Positions 1 to 6,709 of a stretch of DNA of 7,490 nucleotides are shown here, piece after piece. Source of the DNA: Actinomycetes bacterium (GTDB taxonomy: Bacteria > Actinomycetota > Acidimicrobiia > Acidimicrobiales > Acidimicrobiaceae); assembly GCA_021790495.1 (NCBI GenBank), contig JAJYGZ010000361.1, positions 1 through 7,490 on the forward strand, given 5' to 3'. The notes beneath the pieces were generated by a model that was not told the origin of the DNA, searched no databases, and saw nothing but the letters and a program-made list of their open reading frames with translations. The position numbers were made by a program, and so were the translations under genes. Each line of letters opens with the position of its first letter. Position 1 is the first letter of the stretch.

Positions 1-171
1 ATCGCCCTCATGCCCAACGCAGGCAAAGCGCGCAACGAGCACGACGGTCTCGAGATTCTCGGTGCGGCCCTGGCAATCCAAATTGCCAAAACGGCGCTTT
101 TGCGCGCCCCAGCCGGTCGAGCCGTGGCTGGCTTGGCGCGAACCCAACTCATGGAGATGCGAAGCTATTGA
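1..171 (+). CDS. C-terminal end of an unrecognised protein (5' truncated by window)
   Basis: Frame 1 is open from the first base to a TGA at 169-171 and encodes the last 56 residues of a protein whose start lies outside the window. The visible part is Ala/Leu-rich and looks alpha-helical. It has a short charged segment (KARNEHDGLE, about residues 9-18), then an amphipathic run (about residues 19-45), and ends in MEMRSY. Third codon positions are mostly G or C, which supports real coding. I do not recognise the family, and no catalytic motif falls in this fragment. It converges on the acyl-CoA synthetase gene, with 166 bases between the two stop codons, so the two are not co-transcribed. A link to acyl-CoA metabolism would be a guess from position only. 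Confidence 0.6.
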   Translation: MALMPNAGKARNEHDGLEILGAALAIQIAKTALLRAPAGRAVAGLARTQLMEMRSY

Positions 172-219
172 GGGGAGGCCCAAGATCTGAACCGCGCCAG
201 GGTACGCAACATCGCCCAT

Positions 220-240
220 TGCCAAGGCGCTCCGTTGGCA
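220..240. terminator. small hairpin between convergent genes, possible weak terminator
   Basis: TGCCAA (220-225) and TTGGCA (235-240) form a perfect 6-bp stem with a 9-base loop. It lies in the 166-base gap between two convergent stop codons, where a shared terminator would be expected. Neither strand has a T-tract after the stem, so intrinsic termination is doubtful. The rest of 172-337 shows no gene and no other clear signal. Confidence 0.2.
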
Positions 241-337
241 CCGACAAGGTCTCCTCGACGCACCTCCATCGCCGTAGCGCCATCGCTCCTCAATCTCAGC
301 ACCCAAAACACCGCCTCGAGAAGTTCAATCTTCGAAG

Positions 338-2047
338 CTAAGAACGCAACTCGCTAAAGTCGTCGTAGTTCCACTCCCCGGCCGGCGCTTTGGCGTCGGG
401 ACCATGCAAGGCGGACTCGCGTCCGCGCAGATCAACACGGCGAATCTTTCCCGAGATAGTCTTTGGAAGCTCCCCGAACTCAAGACGCCTGATCCGTTTG
501 TGTGCCGATAAGTGCTCCTTGGCATAGGCGAGAATCGACAGCGCGGTCTCGCGGTTGGGTTCAAAGCCACTCGCCAGGGTCACATAGGCCTTGGGAACAG
601 CGAGTCGAATTGGGTCCGGTGAGGGAACGACGGCCGCCTCTACCACGGCGGGGTGTTCGATGAGCACGCTCTCCAATTCAAATGGCGAGATCCGGTAATC
701 GGACGCTTTGAAGACGTCGTCGGTTCGGCCGACGTAAGTGATGTATCCCTCACCGTCGATACCCGCCACATCTCCGGTGTGATAGTAGCCGCCCCGCATC
801 GCCCCGGCATTGAGCACTTCATCACCTTGGTAACCGACCATCAGTCCCACCGGGCGATGCGATAGGTCTAAACATATTTCACCTTCGGGCGTCTCGGCGC
901 CAGTTATGGGATCCACAAGGGTAACGTTGTATCCGGGAAGCGGCCGACCCATGGAACCCGCCTTGAGCTTCTGAGCGGGGGAATTTCCGATTTGCGCGGT
1001 AGTTTCGGTCTGGCCATAACCGTCGCGAATCGAAATGTCCCAGGCTTTTCGTACCTGATCGATGATCTCGGGGTTGAGCGGCTCCCCCGCGCTCACCACC
1101 TCGCGCAACTTCGCAGGTCGATGGGAAATGTCGGCCTGGATGAGCATCCTCCAAACGGTTGGAGGTGCGCAGAAAGTGCTTACGCCGCGAACGTCTAGCT
1201 GGGAAAGCAGCGCGGATGCATCGAAGCGGGAGTAGTTGTAGACAAAAATCGTCGCCTCGGCATTCCAAGGCGCGAAGATGCTGCTCCAGGCGTGTTTGGC
1301 CCAGCCCGGAGAAGAGATATTGAGATGCACATCGCCCGGAACCAGACCAATCCAGTACATGGTCGAGAGGTGCCCGACCGGATAGGAGACGTGGGTGTGC
1401 TCCACCAGCTTGGGTTTAGAAGTGGTTCCTGAAGTGAAATAAAGCAGGAAGACCTCGTCGGAACGAGTCGGAACCTGCGGTGTAAAGCCGCTGTCAGAGT
1501 CATAAGCGTTCGAATAGTCCTCCCAGCCCGGTGTTGGCGCACCTACCGCCACCCGAAGATAATCTCCTTTCACCCCGGCGAACTTATGGCTATCATTTGT
1601 TCCCACCACCACCAGGCGCGCGTTGCCGCGCTCGATGCGGTCGGTGAGATCACCCGGACCCAGAAGCGGTGTGGCCGGGATAACGACCGCGCCCAACTTC
1701 ATGATTGCCAACACGGTTTCCCAGAGTTCTAGCTGATTTCCCAACATCACCAGGACGCGATCGCCCCGAGAAAGTCCCAGCGACGAGAACCAGTTCGCCA
1801 CCTGGTTGGAACGATGCATCATCTCTTCAAACGAGATCTTTATTTCGGATCCGTCTTCCTCGACGATCCATAGCGCGGTAGCGCTATTTCCCTTGGCTAT
1901 TGCGTCAAACCAGTCGAGCGCCCAGTTGAAATGGGTCAGGGGAGGAACCGCAAAGCCGTCATAAGCCTTTCGGTAGTCGTTTCGGTTAGCTACCAGAAAG
2001 TCTCGTAGACTCCGAAAACTCTCAGTTGGATTGGCTGGGATTCCCAT
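338..2047 (-). CDS. AMP-forming acyl-CoA synthetase, medium-chain (MACS/ACSM) type
   Basis: This 569-residue protein belongs to the adenylate-forming (ANL) superfamily. The family activates a carboxylic acid with ATP to an acyl-AMP and transfers the acyl group to CoA, in the cytoplasm. Core motifs appear in order: the phosphate-binding loop FTSGTTSKPK (204-213) followed by VEHTH, as in ACSM enzymes; SAGEPLNPE (319-327); YGQTET (344-349); YHTGD (422-426) with the ribose-binding Asp426; the hinge region GRTDDVFKASDYRISPFELE (440-459); and PKTISGKIRR (528-537) with the catalytic Lys534. Length fits the family. The ATG at 2047-2045 is chosen because GAAGGAG lies 6 bases upstream; an in-frame start 12 codons earlier has no such site. 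Two family positions are unusual: Ser210 replaces the usual loop Gly, and Asp450 replaces the usual Gly before YRI. Both may be subgroup traits. The substrate cannot be read from sequence: acetate, a medium-chain fatty acid or an aryl acid are all possible. The gene appears monocistronic. Confidence 0.93.
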   Translation of the reverse strand: MGIPANPTESFRSLRDFLVANRNDYRKAYDGFAVPPLTHFNWALDWFDAIAKGNSATALWIVEEDGSEIKISFEEMMHRSNQVANWFSSLGLSRGDRVLVMLGNQLELWETVLAIMKLGAVVIPATPLLGPGDLTDRIERGNARLVVVGTNDSHKFAGVKGDYLRVAVGAPTPGWEDYSNAYDSDSGFTPQVPTRSDEVFLLYFTSGTTSKPKLVEHTHVSYPVGHLSTMYWIGLVPGDVHLNISSPGWAKHAWSSIFAPWNAEATIFVYNYSRFDASALLSQLDVRGVSTFCAPPTVWRMLIQADISHRPAKLREVVSAGEPLNPEIIDQVRKAWDISIRDGYGQTETTAQIGNSPAQKLKAGSMGRPLPGYNVTLVDPITGAETPEGEICLDLSHRPVGLMVGYQGDEVLNAGAMRGGYYHTGDVAGIDGEGYITYVGRTDDVFKASDYRISPFELESVLIEHPAVVEAAVVPSPDPIRLAVPKAYVTLASGFEPNRETALSILAYAKEHLSAHKRIRRLEFGELPKTISGKIRRVDLRGRESALHGPDAKAPAGEWNYDDFSELRS

Positions 2048-2053
2048 AGCGCA

Positions 2054-2060
2054 CTCCTTC
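2054..2060 (-). promoter_or_regulatory. ribosome binding site of the acyl-CoA synthetase
   Basis: On the minus strand GAAGGAG is followed by TGCGCT and then the ATG at 2047-2045. The 6-base spacing fixes the start of the synthetase at MGIPAN rather than at the upstream in-frame start. Confidence 0.8.
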
Positions 2061-2250
2061 TCGTACTTGGCTTTCCAACACAACTTCTCGCCTCGCCACC
2101 GATGGCTCGACGAACCTCATAGCTATCTTTAGGTCCGCAAGCAGAGCCTACGACCAAGAGCGACGCGGTGCAGCGACTTCGCAAAGTTGACTGATTAAAC
2201 CCTGGGATTACAGCGCGGTGCGGGGCCTGGGTTTCGCCCCACAAGAACTG

Positions 2251-2330
2251 CGCTCTGCGTGGTGTCCCTGGCCGACACTGCCACGATCTCCTTGCCGGCC
2301 TTGGTTTGTTTGCCAGCACGGCGCAGAGCG
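2251..2330. repeat. long imperfect hairpin H2 (about 17 bp of stem)
   Basis: CGCTCTGCG (2251-2259) is a perfect complement of CGCAGAGCG (2322-2330). The pairing continues inward with GTG (2262-2264) against CAC (2317-2319), and CTGGC (2268-2272) against GCCAG (2312-2316), leaving a 39-base apex. It could fold as RNA on either strand or as a DNA cruciform. Function is unknown. Confidence 0.6.
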
Positions 2331-2386
2331 GAATGGTACCCATTTCGCATCGGCAATAAAGCGGTTCGGGTCGGCTTTGGATCGGC

Positions 2387-2482
2387 CCTAGCCCGTAGCT
2401 GCCATCTTTGTGACCCTGAGGCTCTCGAGGCCGCTGCGGTCGCAGGAACAAACCAGGGCCCTGGCAGCTGGCATGGGCTAGG
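2387..2482. repeat. long compound hairpin H5 (about 25 bp of stem)
   Basis: CCTAGCCC (2387-2394) pairs with GGGCTAGG (2475-2482), and after a small internal loop AGCTGCCA (2397-2404) pairs with TGGCAGCT (2462-2469). Toward the apex TTTGT (2407-2411) pairs with ACAAA (2448-2452) and CCTG (2415-2418) with CAGG (2443-2446). The 12-base palindrome CCAGGGCCCTGG (2453-2464) overlaps the right arm. Also, CCGCTGCGGT (2431-2440) is complementary to ACCGCAGCGG (2508-2517) outside the hairpin, which would allow a pseudoknot or an alternative fold; each of those arms is itself nearly palindromic. Confidence 0.65.
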
Positions 2483-2577
2483 CGGAGCATTGAGCCTGGG
2501 CGATGACACCGCAGCGGTCCCACGGGGCCAGCCGCGTTGATGGTCGACCCCGGGAGATGGCGCGCTCCTCAGGGTGC

Positions 2578-3786
2578 TCAGTTACCCCTGGTCACAGGCG
2601 AGACACCCTGCGCACCGGGGACAAAGACGAGGCCGCCCGGAGCCAGCGCCCCGCCGCTGAGCGCGACCGGGCTGACGTGCCCGCTTTCCAGGTTCAGCTG
2701 TCCGAGGAAGTTGGCAGCCTTGCAGCTAGATGACGCGGTATTGGCGTCGCATGGCGTGGCGGCCACGAATGCGGTACCTGGGTCGAAGTTGCCGGTGATG
2801 GCATCGACCGTATCACTGGAGGAATCGCTGGCGTACAAGACGCCGTGCGCCTCGGTAGCCCAGGCCGTGTCGTTGATCGACTGGTCCAGCGAGAGTACCG
2901 AGAGCTGCTGCAGCGGCCCGCCGGGATCAGACACGTAGATTTGCTGTTGGTCGCCTTGGCTGTCGAGGACGAAGTCACCGGCAAAACGCGGGCTTGATGC
3001 GGGCACTACTTCGTTCGAGTCGGGATCAGTGAGCCCCAACGTGACGGTCTGGCCCGTATCGGAACCGTTGGCGGCAACGGCGGTCGCCTCGTCAAAAAAG
3101 AGAGGGGACACTGCGGCCACCAAGGTCTGGGGGTCCAGCGAGACCGAGTACACCGCCGGATACTGCCCTTGGGGCGCTGCCGGGGGATTGGAGTTGAGCA
3201 AGGATGGCGTGCCCGGAGCCGACGCGCTAATCAGGATACGGCCCTCATAGACCGAGATGGCGTCCGTCCCCCCGTTTTGAAGCAGTGGGCTGTGGTCATA
3301 GGTATAGTGCTGGATGGAACCCGAGCCGGGGTCGAGTACGTACAGGCTGGAGTTGGCGTCCTCATTGACCGTGGCGATCAGCCGCCCGGTCCCCGGGTCG
3401 GCGCTTAGCCCGTCGATGTGACCGGCGATGTCCCACTGGCCGAGAACCTGGCCGTCGCCGCTGAAGCCGACGACCGTGCTGGACGTGTCGCCATTGCTGG
3501 CCGCTTGGCCCTGCGGGCCGACACCGTTCTGGAACGCCACGAAGAGTTCGCTCCCTAAATAGGTGAGATCGTCCGGTCCGCTCAAAGTCCCGGTTACCGA
3601 AGAACCGCGGGCCACGAAGGTGTGATGGAGCTCCTGACCGTGCAACACCGCGACAACGTTGCCTGCAGAATGCCCGCTATTTCCCCGATCCCCGGGCGTG
3701 GCGCTCGCCGCGGTCGCACCGAGGCCTATCAGCGCCAAAGAGATCGAAGCTCCCAAAGCACTCTTATAGGTATTCTTGATCTTCAA
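2578..3786 (-). CDS. secreted beta-propeller-like protein of unknown function
   Basis: This 402-residue exported protein starts at TTG (3786-3784). It has a Sec signal peptide: a basic start (MKIKNTYK), a hydrophobic core (about 10-26) and a likely cleavage site after ASA (27-29), followed by a Gly/Ser-rich linker. The mature part consists of short beta-type segments separated by Gly/Asp turns, as in NHL/YVTN/SMP-30-like propellers. Examples are GPDDLTYLGSELFVAF (70-85), HIDGLSADPGTGRLIATVNE (123-142), SSLYVLDPGSG (146-156), GGTDAISVYEGRILISA (172-188), QIYVSDPGG (282-290) and GVLYASDSSSDTVDAITG (315-332). Only two cysteines exist in the mature chain (346 and 355), ten residues apart, a plausible disulfide. 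No sortase motif, lipobox or C-terminal membrane segment is visible, so the protein is probably released or held non-covalently. Catalytic residues are not evident and ligand binding is possible. It stands alone, with 530 bases after it and 841 before it, and hairpin-rich DNA on both sides. Confidence 0.85.
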   Translation of the reverse strand: MKIKNTYKSALGASISLALIGLGATAASATPGDRGNSGHSAGNVVAVLHGQELHHTFVARGSSVTGTLSGPDDLTYLGSELFVAFQNGVGPQGQAASNGDTSSTVVGFSGDGQVLGQWDIAGHIDGLSADPGTGRLIATVNEDANSSLYVLDPGSGSIQHYTYDHSPLLQNGGTDAISVYEGRILISASAPGTPSLLNSNPPAAPQGQYPAVYSVSLDPQTLVAAVSPLFFDEATAVAANGSDTGQTVTLGLTDPDSNEVVPASSPRFAGDFVLDSQGDQQQIYVSDPGGPLQQLSVLSLDQSINDTAWATEAHGVLYASDSSSDTVDAITGNFDPGTAFVAATPCDANTASSSCKAANFLGQLNLESGHVSPVALSGGALAPGGLVFVPGAQGVSPVTRGN

Positions 3787-3793
3787 AGTTGAG

Positions 3794-3801
3794 TCCTCCT
3801 T
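3794..3801 (-). promoter_or_regulatory. strong Shine-Dalgarno site deciding a TTG start
   Basis: AAGGAGGA on the minus strand is followed by CTCAACT and then TTG at 3786-3784. The match to the anti-Shine-Dalgarno sequence and the 7-base spacing justify choosing TTG as start of the propeller gene, and the signal peptide begins exactly there. Confidence 0.8.
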
Positions 3802-4506
3802 AGGCCATCCGTCCCAACGACGCGGCCGAGCTTTACCCTAAAAAGCCAACGTAAAATGCCTCTTAACCTCAGTTGTCGATGGGATGAATCTTTGGACTAC
3901 AGCTGTTGTCGTGGTAACTCCTCGGGCGCATCCATGTCTTGGGCCAATAGCAGATCGCAAGCAGGCCCGATTGCCAGGGGGCGCCAAGCCCCCGTCGCGG
4001 GGGCGCAACCTTTCGATCTTGGTGTTGCGTCTCAGCGCTTTTTCGCCCAGGCGTCTCCGCGCTCTGGGAGAGGCGCACAAGGCCGAGGGCCGCCGCGCCC
4101 TAGGCCGTCGGGTTCTGGGGCTCGGGCCGCCTCGGTGCCTGAAGACGTCTTGGTCGCAGTGCCGCCACTGCCCGCTTGGACTAACAACATCGGCTGGGTC
4201 CTCCGGTCCCGCGTCCCAATGCCCCCGCGCCGGCCAGGGTTGGAGTTGCGCGCCGCAAGAGGCAATCGGCCTGGCTCAAATTCCAACTCAATCACTTGGA
4301 CTCCCAGGTCGGTGCCCCGCTGCGAGATGATTTCTTTCAATCATGCCCCAGCTATCCCACCAGCGCCCGGCGCCTGCACTTCAGACACCGGATGAGGTGG
4401 CAATTCGCCGAGCACCCCGTCTTGTTGGGGGACCGGTAGGCGATGAGCACAAAGTCTCAGATGGGTGCGACAGCGTTGGACCTGCCTGGACGCTGGGCTT
4501 GATCCC
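3802..4506. other. long non-coding gap with many GC-rich inverted repeats
   Basis: Open frames on both strands here translate to Arg/Pro/Gly-rich sequence without motifs or ribosome sites, so I call no gene. The part next to the propeller gene (3802-3900) is less GC-rich and probably holds its promoter, but no clear -35/-10 pair was found. Perfect short inverted repeats are frequent: ACAGCTGT palindrome (3899-3906), GGGCC/GGCCC (near 3941-3968), GGGGGC/GCCCCC/GGGGGC (3977-4004), CGCAAC/GTTGCG (4004-4009/4024-4029), AGCGC/GCGCT (near 4033-4063), CCGAGG/CCTCGG (4083-4088/4130-4135), AAGACGTCTT (4142-4151), GCAGTG/CACTGC (4156-4161/4166-4171), GCCAGG/CCTGGC (4233-4238/4270-4275) and ATGATT/AATCAT (4327-4332/4339-4344). 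Confidence 0.55.
3977..4029. repeat. adjacent GC hairpins with mutually exclusive pairing
   Basis: GCCCCC (3988-3993) can pair with GGGGGC on its left (3977-3982, 5-base loop) or on its right (3999-4004, 5-base loop), but not both at once. Immediately next to this, CGCAAC (4004-4009) pairs with GTTGCG (4024-4029). It lies about 190 bases upstream of the propeller start codon on that gene's strand, where a leader RNA could extend. No T-tract follows on either strand. Confidence 0.5.
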
Positions 4507-4579
4507 CTTCGTCAAAAGCCGTGGGCTTCAGGCCCCCGTTTCGCTCAGCCCCACGGCTCGAGCGAAAACATTGACGAAG
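4507..4579 (-). terminator. nested inverted repeat, probable terminator of the glycosyltransferase gene
   Basis: The inner stem pairs 4517-4525 with 4550-4558 over 9 perfect bases (AGCCGTGGG/CCCACGGCT), extendable by two pairs past a one-base bulge. On the minus strand it is followed by a short T-run before GACG. It begins about 70 bases after the glycosyltransferase stop, so intrinsic termination is plausible though the T-run is short. An outer 9-bp perfect repeat, CTTCGTCAA/TTGACGAAG (4507-4515/4571-4579), encloses it. A third pairing, TTTCGCTC (4539-4546) with GAGCGAAA (4560-4567), competes with the inner stem. Confidence 0.5.
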
Positions 4580-4627
4580 CATCGTGCGCAACGAGCCCCC
4601 GTGATCCAAGTGCAAGTGGCAAAGCCT

Positions 4628-6190
4628 TCACCCTTTGGGTACGCGACGGTCATACACCGCGACTCCGGCGGATCCGACTTGATGAAAGTGGGCATCAAAG
4701 TAATTGACAAGGGGGCCGCTCCAGGGAATCCGAGCCGCGTTGTTGTCGCTCAGAACCACGTATTGCGCTTGGGTAAAGGCCTTCATCCACAGCCTCTCCA
4801 GCCGTGGTGCCACATCGACGTTCGCCGAGGCCGCTACGCCCGAACCATCGGCTATGGCGGTCCCAAAGGCATCGATGATTACAGGACAGCGCTGATTGGA
4901 AGTGGCAAAGCGATTGGACAACAAGGTAATCTCCACGCTATCGCTGAGCACGCAGGCTCCCTTGGGAATCAGCGCCTGAACCAGCGCGGAAGGATCGACG
5001 CGAACCCCAGCCCCCAACGCCGCGTAGCCAAAGCCCCAGAGCACCAAGGCCAGCGCCAGGCCGATCGCGCCAGCAGTCGCGATCGCCGTTTTGGGCACCA
5101 GCAGTATCCATCGCCTTAGCGAAAGCCCGACTGCAAGGGAAAAAAATGGCGCGTAGAAAGCCTCGTAGTGGTAGTAGAAGTTTGGCGGAGCCAAGGTCGA
5201 CGCAAAAATCAGCGCCGCCGACCCGAGTGCGAAAGCCTCGATTCCCTTGGGCCACGATCTTGCCGCGATGAACGGGGTGACGACAAAGAGCCACTCGAAA
5301 CTAACCAGCGCGACCGTAGCCCCGACATCGGTGGCTCCCAGCGCTGATCCACTGCCGCCAAGGTAACCAAGCCGGGTCGCGAGCGGAGTTCGAATGTCGC
5401 TTCGCACTATCTGATCAAAGATGACCTGGTGCAAAAACCCGGCAGGCGCGAGCACCAAAAATGGAAGGCAGATTAAGGCAAACACCGATCCGGCGGCCAT
5501 CGTGAAGTAGAGAGCGTGACGCCTTGATCGCCGCCCAACGATTGCCAAAAGCATCAAAAACGGAATCAACGCCCAGAGTTTCATAGTGCCCGCAATGCCA
5601 AACATCGCTCCAGCAACGGCAATTCGCCTCGGCGATAAGACAAAATGCTCTCGCGCAAAGAGCACCGCAGTGCCGGCTAGGCAAAACAGGTCCAGATACG
5701 GCTCAAGCAAAAGAGTCTGCGAAGCCCAGATGAACGGCGGCAAGGTAGCAGCGACGACCACAGTAGCAAGAACGGCGATCTTCCCATAGCGACGCATGAT
5801 GTAACCGACCAGGGCGACATCGGCCACGGAAATGAGAACGGTGATAACTCTCGTAGCCTCAAGCGTCGCACGAGTACCCATCAGCTCAGCCAAGAGCGCT
5901 AACGGCAACATCAATACCGGCAGCCCAGGTGGCTGCACCATTACGAAGTCACGGTATGGGAAGACACCGTGGGTCATCATCACCGAAGCTCCGAAATAGA
6001 CCGCATCGTCGTATTCGCTCATTCCGCCGAAATGGGCAGGCTGGACGAGCATGATGAGGCGCAATGCCAGAGCCAGCAATGCCCCGGCGACGACTACGCC
6101 CCCGGGACCTATCTTGCGTGGTAGCGCCCGGACAAATGCGCGGGTCAGACGAGTTGCCTCATCGGGGTCGAGCGGCAGTTCAGTTCGCAT
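4628..6190 (-). CDS. polytopic GT-C type glycosyltransferase (GT39/GT87-like)
   Basis: This 520-residue integral membrane protein probably transfers a sugar from a polyprenyl-phosphate donor to an acceptor on the outer face of the membrane, as GT-C enzymes do. The first membrane segment (about 31-50) is followed by an outward loop with YDD (60-62), matching the acidic pair near the first loop that is catalytic in this fold. PYRDF (78-82) and QPPGLP (86-91) then follow, a signature typical of bacterial GT39/DUF2029-like proteins. About eleven hydrophobic segments can be counted. After the last one (about residues 375-395) comes a soluble, mainly extracytoplasmic C-terminal domain of roughly 120 residues, including CVLSD, CPVIIDAFG and VVLSDN. 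ATG at 6190-6188 is taken as start. A TTG two codons upstream (6196) is possible, since GGGG lies 6 bases before it; neither has a good Shine-Dalgarno site. Donor and acceptor are unknown. It is divergent from the anchored protein at the right end. Confidence 0.85.
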   Translation of the reverse strand: MRTELPLDPDEATRLTRAFVRALPRKIGPGGVVVAGALLALALRLIMLVQPAHFGGMSEYDDAVYFGASVMMTHGVFPYRDFVMVQPPGLPVLMLPLALLAELMGTRATLEATRVITVLISVADVALVGYIMRRYGKIAVLATVVVAATLPPFIWASQTLLLEPYLDLFCLAGTAVLFAREHFVLSPRRIAVAGAMFGIAGTMKLWALIPFLMLLAIVGRRSRRHALYFTMAAGSVFALICLPFLVLAPAGFLHQVIFDQIVRSDIRTPLATRLGYLGGSGSALGATDVGATVALVSFEWLFVVTPFIAARSWPKGIEAFALGSAALIFASTLAPPNFYYHYEAFYAPFFSLAVGLSLRRWILLVPKTAIATAGAIGLALALVLWGFGYAALGAGVRVDPSALVQALIPKGACVLSDSVEITLLSNRFATSNQRCPVIIDAFGTAIADGSGVAASANVDVAPRLERLWMKAFTQAQYVVLSDNNAARIPWSGPLVNYFDAHFHQVGSAGVAVYDRRVPKG

Positions 6191-6709
6191 CGGCAAACAC
6201 CGCCCCGATGCTAGCAGGCCCCTATAGGGTTACTCAGTAGTGCAAATGGCGCTCTTTCGTAATCGCCTCGACCTCACCGGACTAAATCTTCTCCTAATCT
6301 TTCCTCTTGCCTTTAGAATCGGGCTTGTCGCAAGGGTCAGCGGCTGGCTCAACCCGAGTGGATCCTATCGGCCAATGTTGGACAAACTTGCCTCATCTTG
6401 GGCGTTTTACAACAGAAGAGCGAAACCAAAGACGCACATTTCTTCTAGACGGGAAAACCCTTTGTCTTGCTTTCCACCGCGGCTGGTGAGGAATTTCTGA
6501 CCTGGAAATACGCGCATAGCTGGGCGGCGACGCGACCCGGAAATTCTCGTGCTTTCTTTGGATTAATGACACCTACAGAGCCACTACCCAGCCATCATAA
6601 AAGTTGCCCGAAGTTTCGGCTAAAATCATCAAAAGTAACTGAGCGGTATCGGACGTGGTGTTCTGCGCCTCGCCGGGACCACGATAATGACAACGACACT
6701 TTGAACACG
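6191..6709. other. divergent intergenic region
   Basis: This stretch separates the starts of two divergent genes and should hold both promoters. CCCTATAGGG (6220-6229) is a 10-base palindrome about 30 bases ahead of the glycosyltransferase start; it contains a TATAGG that could act as a -10 box, but no matching -35 was found. Near the other gene, GATAAT (6683-6688) is a possible -10 box, again without a clear -35. A 12-base sequence (6420-6431, GCGAAACCAAAG) recurs at 6786-6797. CCGAA/TTCGG (6608-6612/6615-6619) is a small inverted repeat. A frame open at 6240-6500 starts with a hydrophobic run but lacks a ribosome site and any recognisable domain, so it is not called. Confidence 0.5.

Larger units (their letters stand above)
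2061..2577. other. non-coding gap with a hairpin-dense core
   Basis: This gap lies between the synthetase and the propeller gene, both on the minus strand. Several frames are open across 2195-2540, but their translations are rich in Pro, Arg, Gly and Cys, lack domain motifs and have no Shine-Dalgarno site, so I call none of them genes. The left part (2061-2220) must hold the synthetase promoter, but I could not identify convincing -35 and -10 boxes. The core (2222-2482) is a succession of inverted repeats, listed separately for the two longest. Smaller ones are GGGGC/GCCCC (2222-2226/2236-2240), AATGG/CCATT (2332-2336/2340-2344) and AAAGC/GCTTT (2358-2362/2374-2378). Confidence 0.6.

Noticed and set aside
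1990..2523. 177-codon open frame on the minus strand
   Set aside because: It overlaps the start of the synthetase, has Cys/Arg/Pro-rich composition with no motif and no ribosome site, and crosses the hairpin block.
3787..4100. Possible cyclic-di-AMP or cyclic-di-GMP riboswitch ahead of the secreted protein
   Set aside because: I looked for the conserved core segments of both classes on the minus strand and did not find them.
4032..4340. 102-codon minus-strand frame starting at TTG (KEIISQRGTDLGVQ...)
   Set aside because: The first 30 residues look mildly protein-like, but the rest is low-complexity Gly/Arg/Pro. There is only a weak GGGG upstream, and the inverted repeats run through it.
3856..4395. 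179-codon open frame on the plus strand
   Set aside because: It is Arg/Pro/Gly/Ser-rich, as expected for GC-rich non-coding DNA, has no recognisable motif, and covers the inverted repeats.
2222..4580. Composite mobile element carrying the propeller gene
   Set aside because: The flanking hairpin blocks share no terminal inverted or direct repeats that I could find, and no transposase or integrase is present.
4343..5119. 258-codon open frame on the plus strand
   Set aside because: Most of it is antisense to the C-terminal part of the glycosyltransferase, and the rest crosses the palindromic element. It has no domain or ribosome site, so it is a shadow.
6240..6500. 86-codon plus-strand frame with a hydrophobic start
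   Set aside because: It has no ribosome site and no family match that I recognise, and composition after residue 35 is not protein-like.
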